Below, in pieces: positions 24,252 to 34,200 of a DNA stretch of 64,000 bases. The notes below the pieces were generated by a model. The model searched no databases and was not told the origin of the DNA. It worked only from the letters and a program-made list of their open reading frames with translations. Each line of letters starts with the position of its first letter. The stretch's first letter is position 1. Where the stretch lies: NCBI GenBank assembly GCA_035695825.1, contig DASRRH010000026.1, positions 524,705-588,704 of the forward strand, read 5' to 3'. Made by a program: the position numbers and the translations under genes. This stretch comes from JAKEFM01 sp035695825. GTDB taxonomy: Bacteria > Planctomycetota > UBA1135 > JAKEFM01.

Positions 24252-26150
24252 CTACGGCAGGGCGCGGATCCTCGCGACGAGGTCGGAGGCGATCGCGTAG
24301 ACGACCCCCGAGGGGCCGACCGCGACGCTCCCCTCCCGCTCGGCGATCTTCACCTCGGCCGCGGGGGGAGCCCCCGCCGCCGGACGGGAGGCCGGGGTCC
24401 CCTTCCAGTAGCGCAGGACGGCGAGGGGCTTGTCGAACGGGAAGCCCTCCGCGCTCCACGCGCGCGCCTCGTCCCCCTTGAGGTGCACGATCGAGTCGAG
24501 GGCGGCCGTGAAGGCGGCGGAGTCGGAGGGCGCGCTCGCCGTTCCTTCGGAGGCCTCGCGCTTCCACTTCCCCCCTTCCTCGCGGATCCAGCGCGCCTTC
24601 CGGACCTCCCCGGAGGGCTGCGTCGGGGCGGAGGCGGGCTGGGTCTCGGGGGGGCGGCTCGCCTCGACCTCGATCGCGGCGAGGTCGAACTCGGAGAGGG
24701 AGACGATCTCGCGCGTCAGGTAGTGGAGCGCCTCCCGCGAGAAGAGGCGCTCGAGGTCCTCCCCCTTCATCCGGCCGACGTTCTCGGACCCCTCCCGCCG
24801 CACGAACCACGATTCCCCCTCCCGCTTCCCGACGAGGATCTTGGCGGGCTTCCCCTTCGCCGCGACCTGGATCCAGCGCGGCGGGGCGTCGAGGCCGTAG
24901 CGCTTGAGCGCCTCGTCGAGGACGGGCCCCGAGGCCGGGCGGCTGTCCCCCGGCGCGACGATCGGAGGCTCGAAGGAGGCGATCTCGAGCTTCTCGAGGT
25001 CCGCGAGGAGCCCGTCCGTCCGATCGGAGGCGGTCTCGAGCTCCTTCGGCAGCTTCAGGCGGAAGGACCGGCTCCCCCCCTCCCGGGCGAGCACGATTTC
25101 CCCCTCCGGGCGGCCGAGCCGGACCTCCGTCGCCTCGTCGGAGAAGAAGCGGAAGAGCTTGCGGTCGAGGAATTCCTCCGGGTTCTTCTCGAGCCCCTTC
25201 ACGTCCTCGGGCTTGAGCGCCCAGACGAACTTCGAGTCGGCGCGCCGGGCGAGGAGCCCGTCGGGGTGCTCCTTGCCGATCCGCAGTCGCTCCGTCTTCG
25301 ATCCCTCCCGCACGACGATCTCGATCCGGGGGGGATCGAGGCCGTAGTTCGCGTCGGGTCCGGGCGCGTTCTCGTGGAAGCGCGCGATCCGCCAGCCGAG
25401 GACCTGGCCGAGGAAGCCGTCGGCGACGAAGCGGTCCGCGCGCTCCCGCCGCGGGGCGCGTTCCTGCCACGCCCCCTCCTCCTTGACGAGGGAGAGGGCG
25501 AGCGCGCCGTCGCGGAAGACGTCGAAGGACTCGGCGTCCATCGAGCGGATCGAGAAGGCCCGCGGGTCCCGGTACTGGTCGACCGTCTTGTTGACCGAGT
25601 TCCAGACGTTCGCCGGCGTCCGCACGACCCCCGTCGGCTTCCACTCGGCCTCCTTCCCCGGAAGGAGGGGAGGTCCGACCCCGCAGAAGAGGTCGTCCTT
25701 CCGGATGTCCTCGCCGCCGACGAGGAGGCGCAGGCGCGTCCCCGGTTTCCCCTCGGCCGCCTTCAGCTCGAAGTCGAGGACCGCCCGGGGCTTGGCGAGC
25801 CCGTACGCCTCGAGGTTGGCCGCCGTCCCCGCCGGGAACTCGGAGACGGGCTTGCGCGTGTTGTAGGCGACCGCCGAGAGGATCTGCGAGACGAGCGCCT
25901 CGTCGGCCGGGGCGTCCTCGAGGGGATAGGTCATCTTCCACGCGTCCGGCCCCGTCCGCGCGACCTCGACGCGGTAGCCCATCTCCTGGTTGTCGACGCG
26001 GAGGCGCTCGACCCGCGCCTGCTCGAAGGCGCCGAGGAGGGTCGGGGTCTTCCCTTCCTCGACGGCGGGGTAGGCCTTCGTGACGTAGATGTAGGCCCCC
26101 GCGAACAGCGCGAGGACGACGAGGAGGACGACCGTCGTGCGGAAGTTCAT
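24252..26150 (-). CDS. DUF4340 membrane-anchored periplasmic protein of the Gld-type ABC operon
   Basis: The 632-residue protein starts at ATG 26150 with GGAGG upstream. It has one N-terminal transmembrane helix (TVVLLVVLALFAGAYIYVT) and a long external part made of repeated DUF4340 units. These share patterns such as RVERLRVDNQ, W.M.YPLEDAPADEALVSQIL, YGLAKPRAVLDFEL and, later, YGLDPPRIEIVVREG, YGLDAPPRWIQV. DUF4340 commonly follows GldG-like genes, as here (3-nt gap). The family function is unknown; it probably completes the ABC complex on the periplasmic face. It is the last gene of the operon and is followed at once by a large palindrome. Confidence 0.82.
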   Translation of the reverse strand: MNFRTTVVLLVVLALFAGAYIYVTKAYPAVEEGKTPTLLGAFEQARVERLRVDNQEMGYRVEVARTGPDAWKMTYPLEDAPADEALVSQILSAVAYNTRKPVSEFPAGTAANLEAYGLAKPRAVLDFELKAAEGKPGTRLRLLVGGEDIRKDDLFCGVGPPLLPGKEAEWKPTGVVRTPANVWNSVNKTVDQYRDPRAFSIRSMDAESFDVFRDGALALSLVKEEGAWQERAPRRERADRFVADGFLGQVLGWRIARFHENAPGPDANYGLDPPRIEIVVREGSKTERLRIGKEHPDGLLARRADSKFVWALKPEDVKGLEKNPEEFLDRKLFRFFSDEATEVRLGRPEGEIVLAREGGSRSFRLKLPKELETASDRTDGLLADLEKLEIASFEPPIVAPGDSRPASGPVLDEALKRYGLDAPPRWIQVAAKGKPAKILVGKREGESWFVRREGSENVGRMKGEDLERLFSREALHYLTREIVSLSEFDLAAIEVEASRPPETQPASAPTQPSGEVRKARWIREEGGKWKREASEGTASAPSDSAAFTAALDSIVHLKGDEARAWSAEGFPFDKPLAVLRYWKGTPASRPAAGAPPAAEVKIAEREGSVAVGPSGVVYAIASDLVARIRALP

Positions 26151-26153
26151 CCC

Positions 26154-27731
26154 TCACCTCCGGCGGCGGAACCAGACGACCGTTCCGGTCGCCGCCACGA
26201 GCGCGGGGAGAACGAAAATGCAGGTCCACCCGATCGTCGACTTCGTCCCCTCCTTGCGGAGGTCGATCCGGCGCTCCTCGGGAGGCTTCGGGGCGATCTC
26301 GATGAGGGAGGTCCGCTCGAGGAGCCAGTTGACCGCGTTCATGTAGACGTCTCTCCCGTAGCGGACGATGACGTCGTTCGTGGCTCCGACGGAGGAACCG
26401 ACGACGACGAGCCTCGCCTTCTTCCCCTCCCCCCTCTCCTCCGCGGCGGGGGCGGTCGCGGTCGGCCGGCGGACCTCCCGCTCCGCGGCGACGGCGAGGA
26501 TCCGGACACCCTCGGTCTCCCGGTCCTTGTCGAGGTCGTAGTTCCACTGCCCTTCCACCGGGAGGTCCTCCCACGCCCGCGCGTTCGGGGGGGTCTCGAG
26601 GAGGTTCGCCGCGGTCACTCCCTCCGCGGGCGCCTCCGCCCGCTCGACCGCCCGGGCGATGGCGAGGGTGACTCCGTAGTTCGAGTTCGCCGCCGCGAGC
26701 GGTCGGGTGATCTCGTGCGTCGCGAGTGGCCGGGTGACGAGGAGCATGCAGTCCGGGGCCGCGTAGATGAGCGCGCCCCGCAGCGGGTCGGGGATCGGCT
26801 CGCAGACGACCCCGCGACCGAGGCGAAGCCCCCAGTCCTCGAGGATCCCCGTCGGGTCCCCCCCCCCCTCCTCCCGCGGCGTGGCCCCGACCGCGAGGAG
26901 GACGCGGCCCCCCTGCCCGAGGTAGGCGCGGAGCGCCTTCGTCTCTTCCGGCGTGAAGGCGCGCTCGGGGCCGCAGACCACGACCGCGGAGGCGTCCTCG
27001 GGGATCGAGCGCTTCTCCGGGAGGGGGAGATCCTCGACGCGGCAGCCGTCCTTGCGGAGGAAGTCGGCCCACCGGGAGGCTCCCTCCCCCTTCGTCTCCT
27101 GGGGGGAGGCCTCTCCGTGCCCCGTGACGAAGTAGATCTTCCGCTCGGTCTCCTGCGTGACGGAGACGAGGGCGTTCGTGATCGCCTCCTCGGCCTTGAA
27201 CGCCGTGAGGCGCGGTCCCCGACCCCTCCCGCCGAGCATCCCCATGTCCCCGCGGTCGATGTCGGCGAGATCGTCGAGCCGGACCTCCTTCTGCCGCGTC
27301 CCCTGGCGCAGGACGACGACGTTCGTCTCCGTCAGTTTCAGCTCGATCGCCTTCGCCTTCGCCTCCTCGAACCCCTCGGGCCCGAGGTTGTAGTCCTTCC
27401 ACTTGAACCTCTCGGGGTTCGCTCGCTCGTAGAGCCGAAGCATCGCCCGCGTCTGGTCGATCACCTCCTGCTGGATCTCCCCCTGGAAGTAGTCGTCGAC
27501 CCGGAAGAAGGTCGAGCATTCGACGGGCTCGGCGAGCCCCTTCACGACCGACTTCGTCCTCTCGGAGACGGTGTTGCGGGCGTGCTCCGTCCAGTCGAAC
27601 TGGCGGCGCAGGAAGGCGCGCTGCGCGAAGTAGTTCGCCGCGACGACGATCCCCCCCGAGAGGAGGACCATCGCGGCGACGTTCGTCCCGATCGCGACGC
27701 GCGTGCCGCGCCCGACGGTCCCGCCCGTCAC
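26154..27731 (-). CDS. GldG-like ABC transporter auxiliary protein
   Basis: About 525 residues from a GTG at 27731 that overlaps the permease stop as GTGA; a GTG two codons earlier (27737) is also possible. A transmembrane helix near the N-terminus (NVAAMVLLSGGIVVAANYF) and one at the C-terminus (IGWTCIFVLPALVAATGTVVWF) flank a large periplasmic region of the ABC_transp_aux (GldG/IFT52-like) type. Typical parts are EPVECSTFFRVDDYFQGEI, RKIYFVTGHGEASP, ASAVVVCGPERAFTPEET, LRAYLGQGGRVLL and YMNAVNWLLE. In Bacteroidetes GldG works with GldA and GldF in gliding motility; related operons occur widely in non-gliding bacteria, so motility should not be assumed. Confidence 0.85.
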   Translation of the reverse strand: MTGGTVGRGTRVAIGTNVAAMVLLSGGIVVAANYFAQRAFLRRQFDWTEHARNTVSERTKSVVKGLAEPVECSTFFRVDDYFQGEIQQEVIDQTRAMLRLYERANPERFKWKDYNLGPEGFEEAKAKAIELKLTETNVVVLRQGTRQKEVRLDDLADIDRGDMGMLGGRGRGPRLTAFKAEEAITNALVSVTQETERKIYFVTGHGEASPQETKGEGASRWADFLRKDGCRVEDLPLPEKRSIPEDASAVVVCGPERAFTPEETKALRAYLGQGGRVLLAVGATPREEGGGDPTGILEDWGLRLGRGVVCEPIPDPLRGALIYAAPDCMLLVTRPLATHEITRPLAAANSNYGVTLAIARAVERAEAPAEGVTAANLLETPPNARAWEDLPVEGQWNYDLDKDRETEGVRILAVAAEREVRRPTATAPAAEERGEGKKARLVVVGSSVGATNDVIVRYGRDVYMNAVNWLLERTSLIEIAPKPPEERRIDLRKEGTKSTIGWTCIFVLPALVAATGTVVWFRRRR

Positions 27732-28474
27732 TTCCACTTGCGCGCCTCCACCACCCGGACGGTGAGGAAGAGGAAGAACCCGGCGAGGGAGAGGAAGTAG
27801 ACGACGTGGGCGGTGTCGACGAGCCCGGTGAGGAACCCCGAGAGGAAGATCTCGTAGATCGAGTAGCGCTCGAGGAGGTCCTTCGTCGCGGGGCGGATCG
27901 CCAGGGTCGCGAGGAGGGGGAGGAAGAAGAGGACGAGGTTGAGGACGAGCCCGGCCGCGGCGGCGAGCACCTGGTTCGAGGTGCAGGCCGAGGTGAAGAG
28001 GCCGATCGCGAGGAAGAGGGCGCCCGACAGGAGCGTCGCCAGGAGCCCGGCCGCGACGAGCCCGAGGTCGGGGTCCCCGCCGAGGGAACGGAGGAGGAGC
28101 GAATAGAGGAGGGTCGGGAGCCAGAGCGCCAGGTAGTAGCCGACGACGGCGAGGTACTTCCCGAGGACGACCGAGACGTCGGTGACCGGCGCGGTCATCA
28201 GCATCTCGATCGTGCCGCTCCGCTTCTCCTCCGCGAAGAGGCGCATGGTGAGGAGGGGGGGGACCAGGAGGGCGAGGAACCAGTAGAAGAGGAAGCCGCC
28301 GTAGAGGAGGGGGATCGCCTGGCGGAGGTCCCCGTCGATCTGCTCGTGGGTGAGGTAGATGTAGAAAAAGACGCCGTTCAGGAAGAGGACGATCGTCGCG
28401 ATCCCGTAGGCGATCGGGGAGAAGAAGAAGGAGGCGAGCTCGCGCCGCGCGATCGTCCAGGCGGAGGCGATCAC
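27728..28474 (-). CDS. ABC-2 type permease (GldF-like)
   Basis: The 248-residue permease has six hydrophobic helices. It begins with a cytoplasmic amphipathic segment (IASAWTIARRELASFFFSP) typical of GldF/NosY-like ABC-2 permeases, then RLFAEEKRSGTIEMLMTAPVTD, the conserved coupling-helix region, then ALFLAIGLFTSACTSNQVLAA. The GTG start at 28474 overlaps the ATPase stop (GTGA), and its stop overlaps the GldG-like start. It forms the membrane channel of the transporter encoded by this operon; the exported substrate is unknown. Confidence 0.88.
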   Translation of the reverse strand: MIASAWTIARRELASFFFSPIAYGIATIVLFLNGVFFYIYLTHEQIDGDLRQAIPLLYGGFLFYWFLALLVPPLLTMRLFAEEKRSGTIEMLMTAPVTDVSVVLGKYLAVVGYYLALWLPTLLYSLLLRSLGGDPDLGLVAAGLLATLLSGALFLAIGLFTSACTSNQVLAAAAGLVLNLVLFFLPLLATLAIRPATKDLLERYSIYEIFLSGFLTGLVDTAHVVYFLSLAGFFLFLTVRVVEARKWK

Positions 28475-29472
28475 GGGGCGCCTCCGGCCTCTCCCCCCGG
28501 GGCGGGGGCCGAGCCCTCCGCGCCGTCCGACCCGATCTCGAGGGCGATCCGCGCGAAGAGCTCCTCGAGGGAGGAGGCCTCGCGCGAGAGCTCGCGGAGC
28601 ATCCACCCCTTCGCCGCGGCGAGCCGGAAGGCGGCGACGCGCGGGTCGGCCCCCTCCTTCGCGGTGAGGACGTAGGAGGCCGCGCCGTCGGCGCGGGGAT
28701 CGGAGGCGGCGGAGAGGACCCCCGGGAGCCCCTCGAGCGCGCGCCGCACCGCGTCGGCGGGCCCGGGGGACTCCGCGAACTCGACCCGGTAGCGCACGCG
28801 CCCCCCGAGCTTCGTCACGAGCTCGTCGGGGGTGCCGTCCGCGAGGATCCGGCCCCGGTGGATGATCAGCACGCGCCGGCAGACCGACTCGACCTCGGGG
28901 AGGATGTGGGAGGAGAAGAGGATCGTCTTCTCCCCCTTGAGTCGGAGGACGAGGTTCTTCACCTCGATCCGCTGGAGCGGGTCGAGGCCGCTCGTCGGCT
29001 CGTCGAGGATCAGGACCGGGGGGTCCGCGAGGAGCGCGTCGGCGAGACCGACGCGCTGGCGGTAGCCGCGCGAGAGGGCCGCGACGAGCTTGCGGCGCAC
29101 GTCGCCGACCGCCGCGCGCTCGATCGCCGACTCGACGCGCGCGGTCCGCTCCCGCGCGGGGACCTGTTTCAGGCGTGCCCGGAACCGGAGGAACTCCTCG
29201 ACGCGCTGGTCGCCGTAGAGGGGGACGTTCTCCGGGAGGTAGCCGACGCGCCGGCGGACCTCGAGGGAGCGGCGGAACACGTCGAAGCCCGCCACCGCCG
29301 CCGCCCCGGTGGTCGCGGGGATGAACCCGGTCAGGATCCGGATCGTCGTCGTCTTCCCCGCGCCGTTGGGGCCGAGGAAGCCGACGATCTCGCCCGGCTC
29401 GACCCGGAAGGAGACGTCGTCGACGGCGCGGGTGCGCCCGAAGTCCTTCGTCAGGTGCCCGACTTCGATCAT
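28471..29472 (-). CDS. ABC transporter ATP-binding protein (GldA-like)
   Basis: The 333-residue protein carries Walker A GPNGAGKTT (about 35-43), the Q-loop region YLPENVPLYGDQ, signature LSRGYRQRVGLADAL, Walker B PVLILDEPTSGLD and switch His in LFSSHI. A C-terminal ~110-residue extension (VRYRVEFAESPG onward) is of the type found in GldA/CcmA-like ATPases. It is the first gene of a four-gene unit: ATPase, permease, GldG-like, DUF4340. The ATG at 29472 is clear, although the ribosome site is weak. It energises the GldF-like permease. Confidence 0.9.
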   Translation of the reverse strand: MIEVGHLTKDFGRTRAVDDVSFRVEPGEIVGFLGPNGAGKTTTIRILTGFIPATTGAAAVAGFDVFRRSLEVRRRVGYLPENVPLYGDQRVEEFLRFRARLKQVPARERTARVESAIERAAVGDVRRKLVAALSRGYRQRVGLADALLADPPVLILDEPTSGLDPLQRIEVKNLVLRLKGEKTILFSSHILPEVESVCRRVLIIHRGRILADGTPDELVTKLGGRVRYRVEFAESPGPADAVRRALEGLPGVLSAASDPRADGAASYVLTAKEGADPRVAAFRLAAAKGWMLRELSREASSLEELFARIALEIGSDGAEGSAPAPGGEAGGAP

Positions 29473-29608
29473 CGGCCGGCCCCGTGGGTCGGGGCACGCA
29501 AATACGGAGCAGACCCCCTCGCTGTTGTCGGCCCGCCCGGGACCGGCGCGGACCGCCCGCCCCCGCTCCTCCCTCGCCTCATGCCGCCTCGTACCGCCAC
29601 AGGCCGGT

Positions 29609-31552
29609 CTACTTCTTCACTTCGAAGTCGGCGTCGATGACCCCCTCGTCGCCGGCGCTCGAGCCTTCGCGCCCCTTGCGGGGAGCCTCCCCCGCCTCCT
29701 CCCCCGGCTCCGCCGCCCCGGCACGCCCCCCGGTGCGCTTGCTCGCCTCCGCGTAGAGGACCTCCCCGATCTTCTGGGCGGAGCGCTCGTAGGCCTCGAT
29801 TCCGCGGCGGATCGCCGCGGCCTCTTCCCCCTTCAGCGCCTCCTCGAGCTCCTTCTTCGCCTGCTCGATCCCCGCGCGGTCGGCCGCCGACACCTTCTCC
29901 CCGTGCTCCCGGAGAGACTTCTCCGTCGCGTAGACGAGCTGGTCGGCGTGGTTGCGGAGGTCCACCACCTCGCGGCGCTTCTTGTCCTCCTCGCGGTGCC
30001 CCTCGGCCTCCCGGGTCATCTTCTTCACCTCCTCGTCGGTCAGCCCCGAGGAGGACTCGACCCGGATCTTCTGCTCCTTGCCCGTGCCGAGGTCCTTCGC
30101 CGAGACGTGGAGGATCCCGTTCGCGTCGATGTCGAAGGTGACCTCGATCTGCGGCAAGCCGCGCGGGGCCGGGGGGATCCCGTCGAGGTGGAACCGGGAG
30201 AGCGTCCGGTTGTCCTTCGCGAACTCCCGCTCCCCCTGGAGGACGTGGATCTCGACGGAGGGCTGGCTGTCCGCGGCCGTCGAGAAGACCTGCTTCTTGC
30301 TGACGGGGATCGTCGTGTTTCGCTCGACGAGGCGCGTCATCACCCCGCCCAGGGTCTCGATCCCGAGGGAGAGGGGGGTCACGTCGAGGAGGACGATGTC
30401 CTTCACCTCCCCCATCAGGACCCCCGCCTGGATCGCCGCGCCGAGGGCGACCGCCTCGTCGGGGTTCACCCCCTTGTTCGGCTCGCGGCCGAAGATCTCC
30501 TTCACCATCGCCTGGACCGCGGGCGTTCGCGAGGCCCCTCCGACGAGGACCACCTCGTCGATCTGGCTCGGCTTGAGCTTCGCGTCGGCGAGCGCCCGCT
30601 CGCAGGGCACGCGCGTGCGTTCGATCAGGTCCTCGACGAGCGCCTCGAGCTTGGCGCGCGTCAGGTTGACCGTGAGGTGTTTCGGCCCCGAGGCGTCCGC
30701 GGTGACGAAGGGGAGGTTGATCGTCGTCTGGATCGATCCCGACAGCTCGCACTTCGCCTTCTCGCACGCCTCCTTCAGGCGCTGGAGGGCCATCCGGTCC
30801 CGGCGAAGGTCGATCCCGTTCGACTTCTTGAACTCGTCCGCGACGAAGTCGATCAGGCGCTGGTCGAAGTCGTCCCCACCGAGGTGGGTGTCGCCGTTCG
30901 TCGCGAGGACCTCGAAGACCCCGTCCCCGACCTCGAGGATCGAGATGTCGAACGTGCCTCCTCCGAGGTCGTAGACGGCGATCTTCTGGTTCTTCCGCTT
31001 GTCGAGGCCGTAGGCCATCGCCGAGGCGGTCGGCTCGTTGATGATCCGCTCGACCTCGAGGCCCGCGATCCGCCCGGCGTCCTTCGTCGCCTGGCGCTGC
31101 GAGTCGTTGAAGTAGGCGGGGACCGTGATCACCGCCCGAGTGACCTTCTCGCCGAGGTAGGCCTCCGCCGCCTCGCGGAGGTGGGAGAGGATCATCGCGG
31201 AGATCTCGGGGGGGGAGTAGAGCGTCCCCCGGACGCTCACCTTCACGGGCTCCTCCGGCCCGCCGACGATCTTGTACGGGACGATCTTCTCCTCGGCGGC
31301 GACCTCGGAGTGGCGCCGGCCCATGAACCGCTTGATCGAGAAGACGGTGTTCTCGGGGTTCGTGATCGCCTGGCGGCGGGCGGCCGCGCCGACGAGCCGC
31401 TCCCCCGATTCGGTGAATCCGACGACCGAGGGGGTCGTGCGCCCCCCCTCGAGGTTGGGGATGACGACCGGCTGGCCCCCCTCCATCACGGCGACCACCG
31501 AGTTGGTGGTGCCGAGATCGATGCCGACGATCCTCGACTTCGACTTGCTCAT
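29609..31552 (-). CDS. dnaK: Molecular chaperone DnaK (Hsp70)
   Basis: This 647-residue Hsp70 has the ATPase landmarks GIDLGTTNSVVAVMEGG (N-terminus), VITVPAYFNDSQRQATKDAG, NEPTASAMAYG, VYDLGGGTFDISILE and VLVGGASRTPAVQ. The substrate-binding domain follows (DVTPLSLGIETLGGVMT, QVFSTAADSQPSVEI, FDIDANGILHVSAKD) and then the helical lid. It ends with EGVIDADFEVKK, close to the usual DnaK tail. Neither grpE nor dnaJ is adjacent, so this is a solitary copy. The 228-nt upstream gap has an unusually AT-rich patch with an inverted repeat but no CIRCE element or clear heat-shock promoter. It could be a second dnaK paralog. Confidence 0.96.
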   Translation of the reverse strand: MSKSKSRIVGIDLGTTNSVVAVMEGGQPVVIPNLEGGRTTPSVVGFTESGERLVGAAARRQAITNPENTVFSIKRFMGRRHSEVAAEEKIVPYKIVGGPEEPVKVSVRGTLYSPPEISAMILSHLREAAEAYLGEKVTRAVITVPAYFNDSQRQATKDAGRIAGLEVERIINEPTASAMAYGLDKRKNQKIAVYDLGGGTFDISILEVGDGVFEVLATNGDTHLGGDDFDQRLIDFVADEFKKSNGIDLRRDRMALQRLKEACEKAKCELSGSIQTTINLPFVTADASGPKHLTVNLTRAKLEALVEDLIERTRVPCERALADAKLKPSQIDEVVLVGGASRTPAVQAMVKEIFGREPNKGVNPDEAVALGAAIQAGVLMGEVKDIVLLDVTPLSLGIETLGGVMTRLVERNTTIPVSKKQVFSTAADSQPSVEIHVLQGEREFAKDNRTLSRFHLDGIPPAPRGLPQIEVTFDIDANGILHVSAKDLGTGKEQKIRVESSSGLTDEEVKKMTREAEGHREEDKKRREVVDLRNHADQLVYATEKSLREHGEKVSAADRAGIEQAKKELEEALKGEEAAAIRRGIEAYERSAQKIGEVLYAEASKRTGGRAGAAEPGEEAGEAPRKGREGSSAGDEGVIDADFEVKK

Positions 31553-31672
31553 GCTCGCCCGCCGTACGGGGTCAGAACGGAGCCACCGCCTCGGGGCAAA
31601 CCGCCACGAGATCCCGATCGACCAAACCGCGTGCCGATTCCAACGTTCGGGGAACTTCCAAAGCTAATCATT

Positions 31673-31686
31673 CGCAATAGTTTGCG
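31673..31686. promoter_or_regulatory. AT-rich inverted repeat (CGCAA-TAGT-TTGCG) upstream of dnaK
   Basis: A 5-bp inverted repeat lies in a ~40-nt patch (about 31650-31690) that is strikingly AT-rich for this DNA, about 120 nt before the dnaK ATG. It could be a repressor or sigma-factor region; it does not match CIRCE. Confidence 0.3.
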
Positions 31687-31761
31687 TTCGGCATCGGCCC
31701 GGACCCCTCGGCGCTCCCTCGCGTCAGTTTGGCAGAGCGCCGAACCGCGCATGGGGCTCCC

Positions 31762-31776
31762 CTGCCTTTCTGGCAG
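31762..31776 (-). terminator. Small hairpin after the response-regulator gene
   Basis: CTGCC, loop TTTCT, GGCAG (reads CTGCC-AGAAA-GGCAG on the coding strand) begins 5 nt after the stop of the response-regulator gene. The stem is only 5 bp and no T-run follows, so it is a weak terminator candidate. Confidence 0.3.
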
Positions 31777-31780
31777 TCCA

Positions 31781-33201
<1,421 letters not shown>

Positions 33202-33205
<4 letters not shown>

Positions 33206-33936
33206 GAGGGGGGAGCCTCCTCTCCGCCGAGCGGGATCCGGAGGGTGAAGCGGGTCCCCCGGCCGAGCTCGCTCCACACCTCGATCGTGCCGCCGTGTTC
33301 CTCAACGATCCGCCGCGCCGTCGGAAGCCCGAGCCCGGTCCCCCCCTTCTTCGTCGAGAAGTAGGCGTCGAAGCACCGCGCCAGCACCTCCGGCGCCATG
33401 CCCGTCCCCGTGTCCGTCACCTCGACGACCGCGGAGGGGCCGTCGGCGAACGTGCGGAGGAGGAGCTCCCCCCCCTCCCGCATGGCTTGGCGGGCGTTGA
33501 CGAGGAGATTGAGGACGGCCTGGCGAAGGAGGCTCGGGTCGGCGCGCAGCGGCGGCAGCGGAGCGAAGGAGCAGCGCAAGGAGATCCGCTCGCGTCGGGC
33601 CTCGGGCTCGACGAACTCGACGATTTCGCGGAGAAGGGCGTTCAGGTCGGTTGGCTCGGGACGGAGGTCGAAGCCGCGCGCGAGGCGGAGGAAGCTCTGG
33701 ACGAGCTCGTCCAAGCGCTTCACCTCGCGCTCGAGGACCCCGATCCTCTTCAGGATCCTTCCCTGGGCCTCCGGGGGCGCCGCAGCCGCGAGGTCCTCGC
33801 GGAGGAGGCCGAGATTGATGAGGAGCGTCGAGAGGGGGTTCTTCACCTCGTGGGCGAGGCCCCCGGCGAGCGTTCCCAGGTAGGCGAGCCTCCCCGGCCG
33901 GGGCGCCACCCCCTTCCGGACTTCCCCCCCGCTCAA
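33202..33936 (-). CDS. Short soluble sensor histidine kinase (NtrB-like core without a sensor domain)
   Basis: About 244 residues from a TTG at 33936 with GGGAGG 6 nt upstream; a GTG at 33909 is an alternative. It contains only the catalytic core: H-box TLAGGLAHEVKNPLSTLL (His about 29), N-box LLVNARQAM, G1 VTDTGTGMAPE, F-box FDAYFSTK and G2 GGTGLGLPTARRIV. No transmembrane helix, PAS or GAF domain precedes it, so input must come from a partner protein or a cytoplasmic signal. It is translationally coupled to the NtrC-type regulator. Upstream is a 264-nt divergent gap. Confidence 0.88.
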
Positions 33937-34114
33937 GGGGAGCCTCCCGTCTCTCCGCGGGCTCCGACCCCCTCGGGGGGAAGAGGGCGCTCGGGGGACA
34001 GGAGGGATTCGCCGGCCGTGGCGGAGGGTGGAAGGCCTCGATCGGATCGGAGCGAAGGGGGCAAACCGCCCGTCTCGGACGCGCCCGGGCCGCCCCGCGG
34101 CGGACCCGAGCGGA

Positions 34115-34143
34115 TTGGAACGGGTCCCTCGACCCGCTAGGCT
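34115..34143 (+). promoter_or_regulatory. Sigma70-like promoter (TTGGAA-17-TAGGCT) for the Sua5-phosphatase gene
   Basis: TTGGAA (34115-34120) and TAGGCT (34138-34143) are separated by exactly 17 nt in the divergent gap. Transcription would start about 50 nt before the ATG at 34201. Confidence 0.5.
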
Positions 34144-34200
34144 GCTCGGGAGCGCCAACCTATCGGTCGGCGCGTTCGAAGGCAATCTCGGACGACGCCG

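Noticed and set aside
24471..29472. Gliding motility system
   Set aside because: GldA, GldF and GldG-like proteins are present, but none of the other gliding genes are in the window. This ABC operon type is common in non-gliding bacteria, so only an ABC transporter is called.
31553..31780. Possible CIRCE or sigma32 promoter for dnaK
   Set aside because: No TTAGCACTC/GAGTGCTAA pair and no CTTGAA/CCCCAT pattern is present in the gap.
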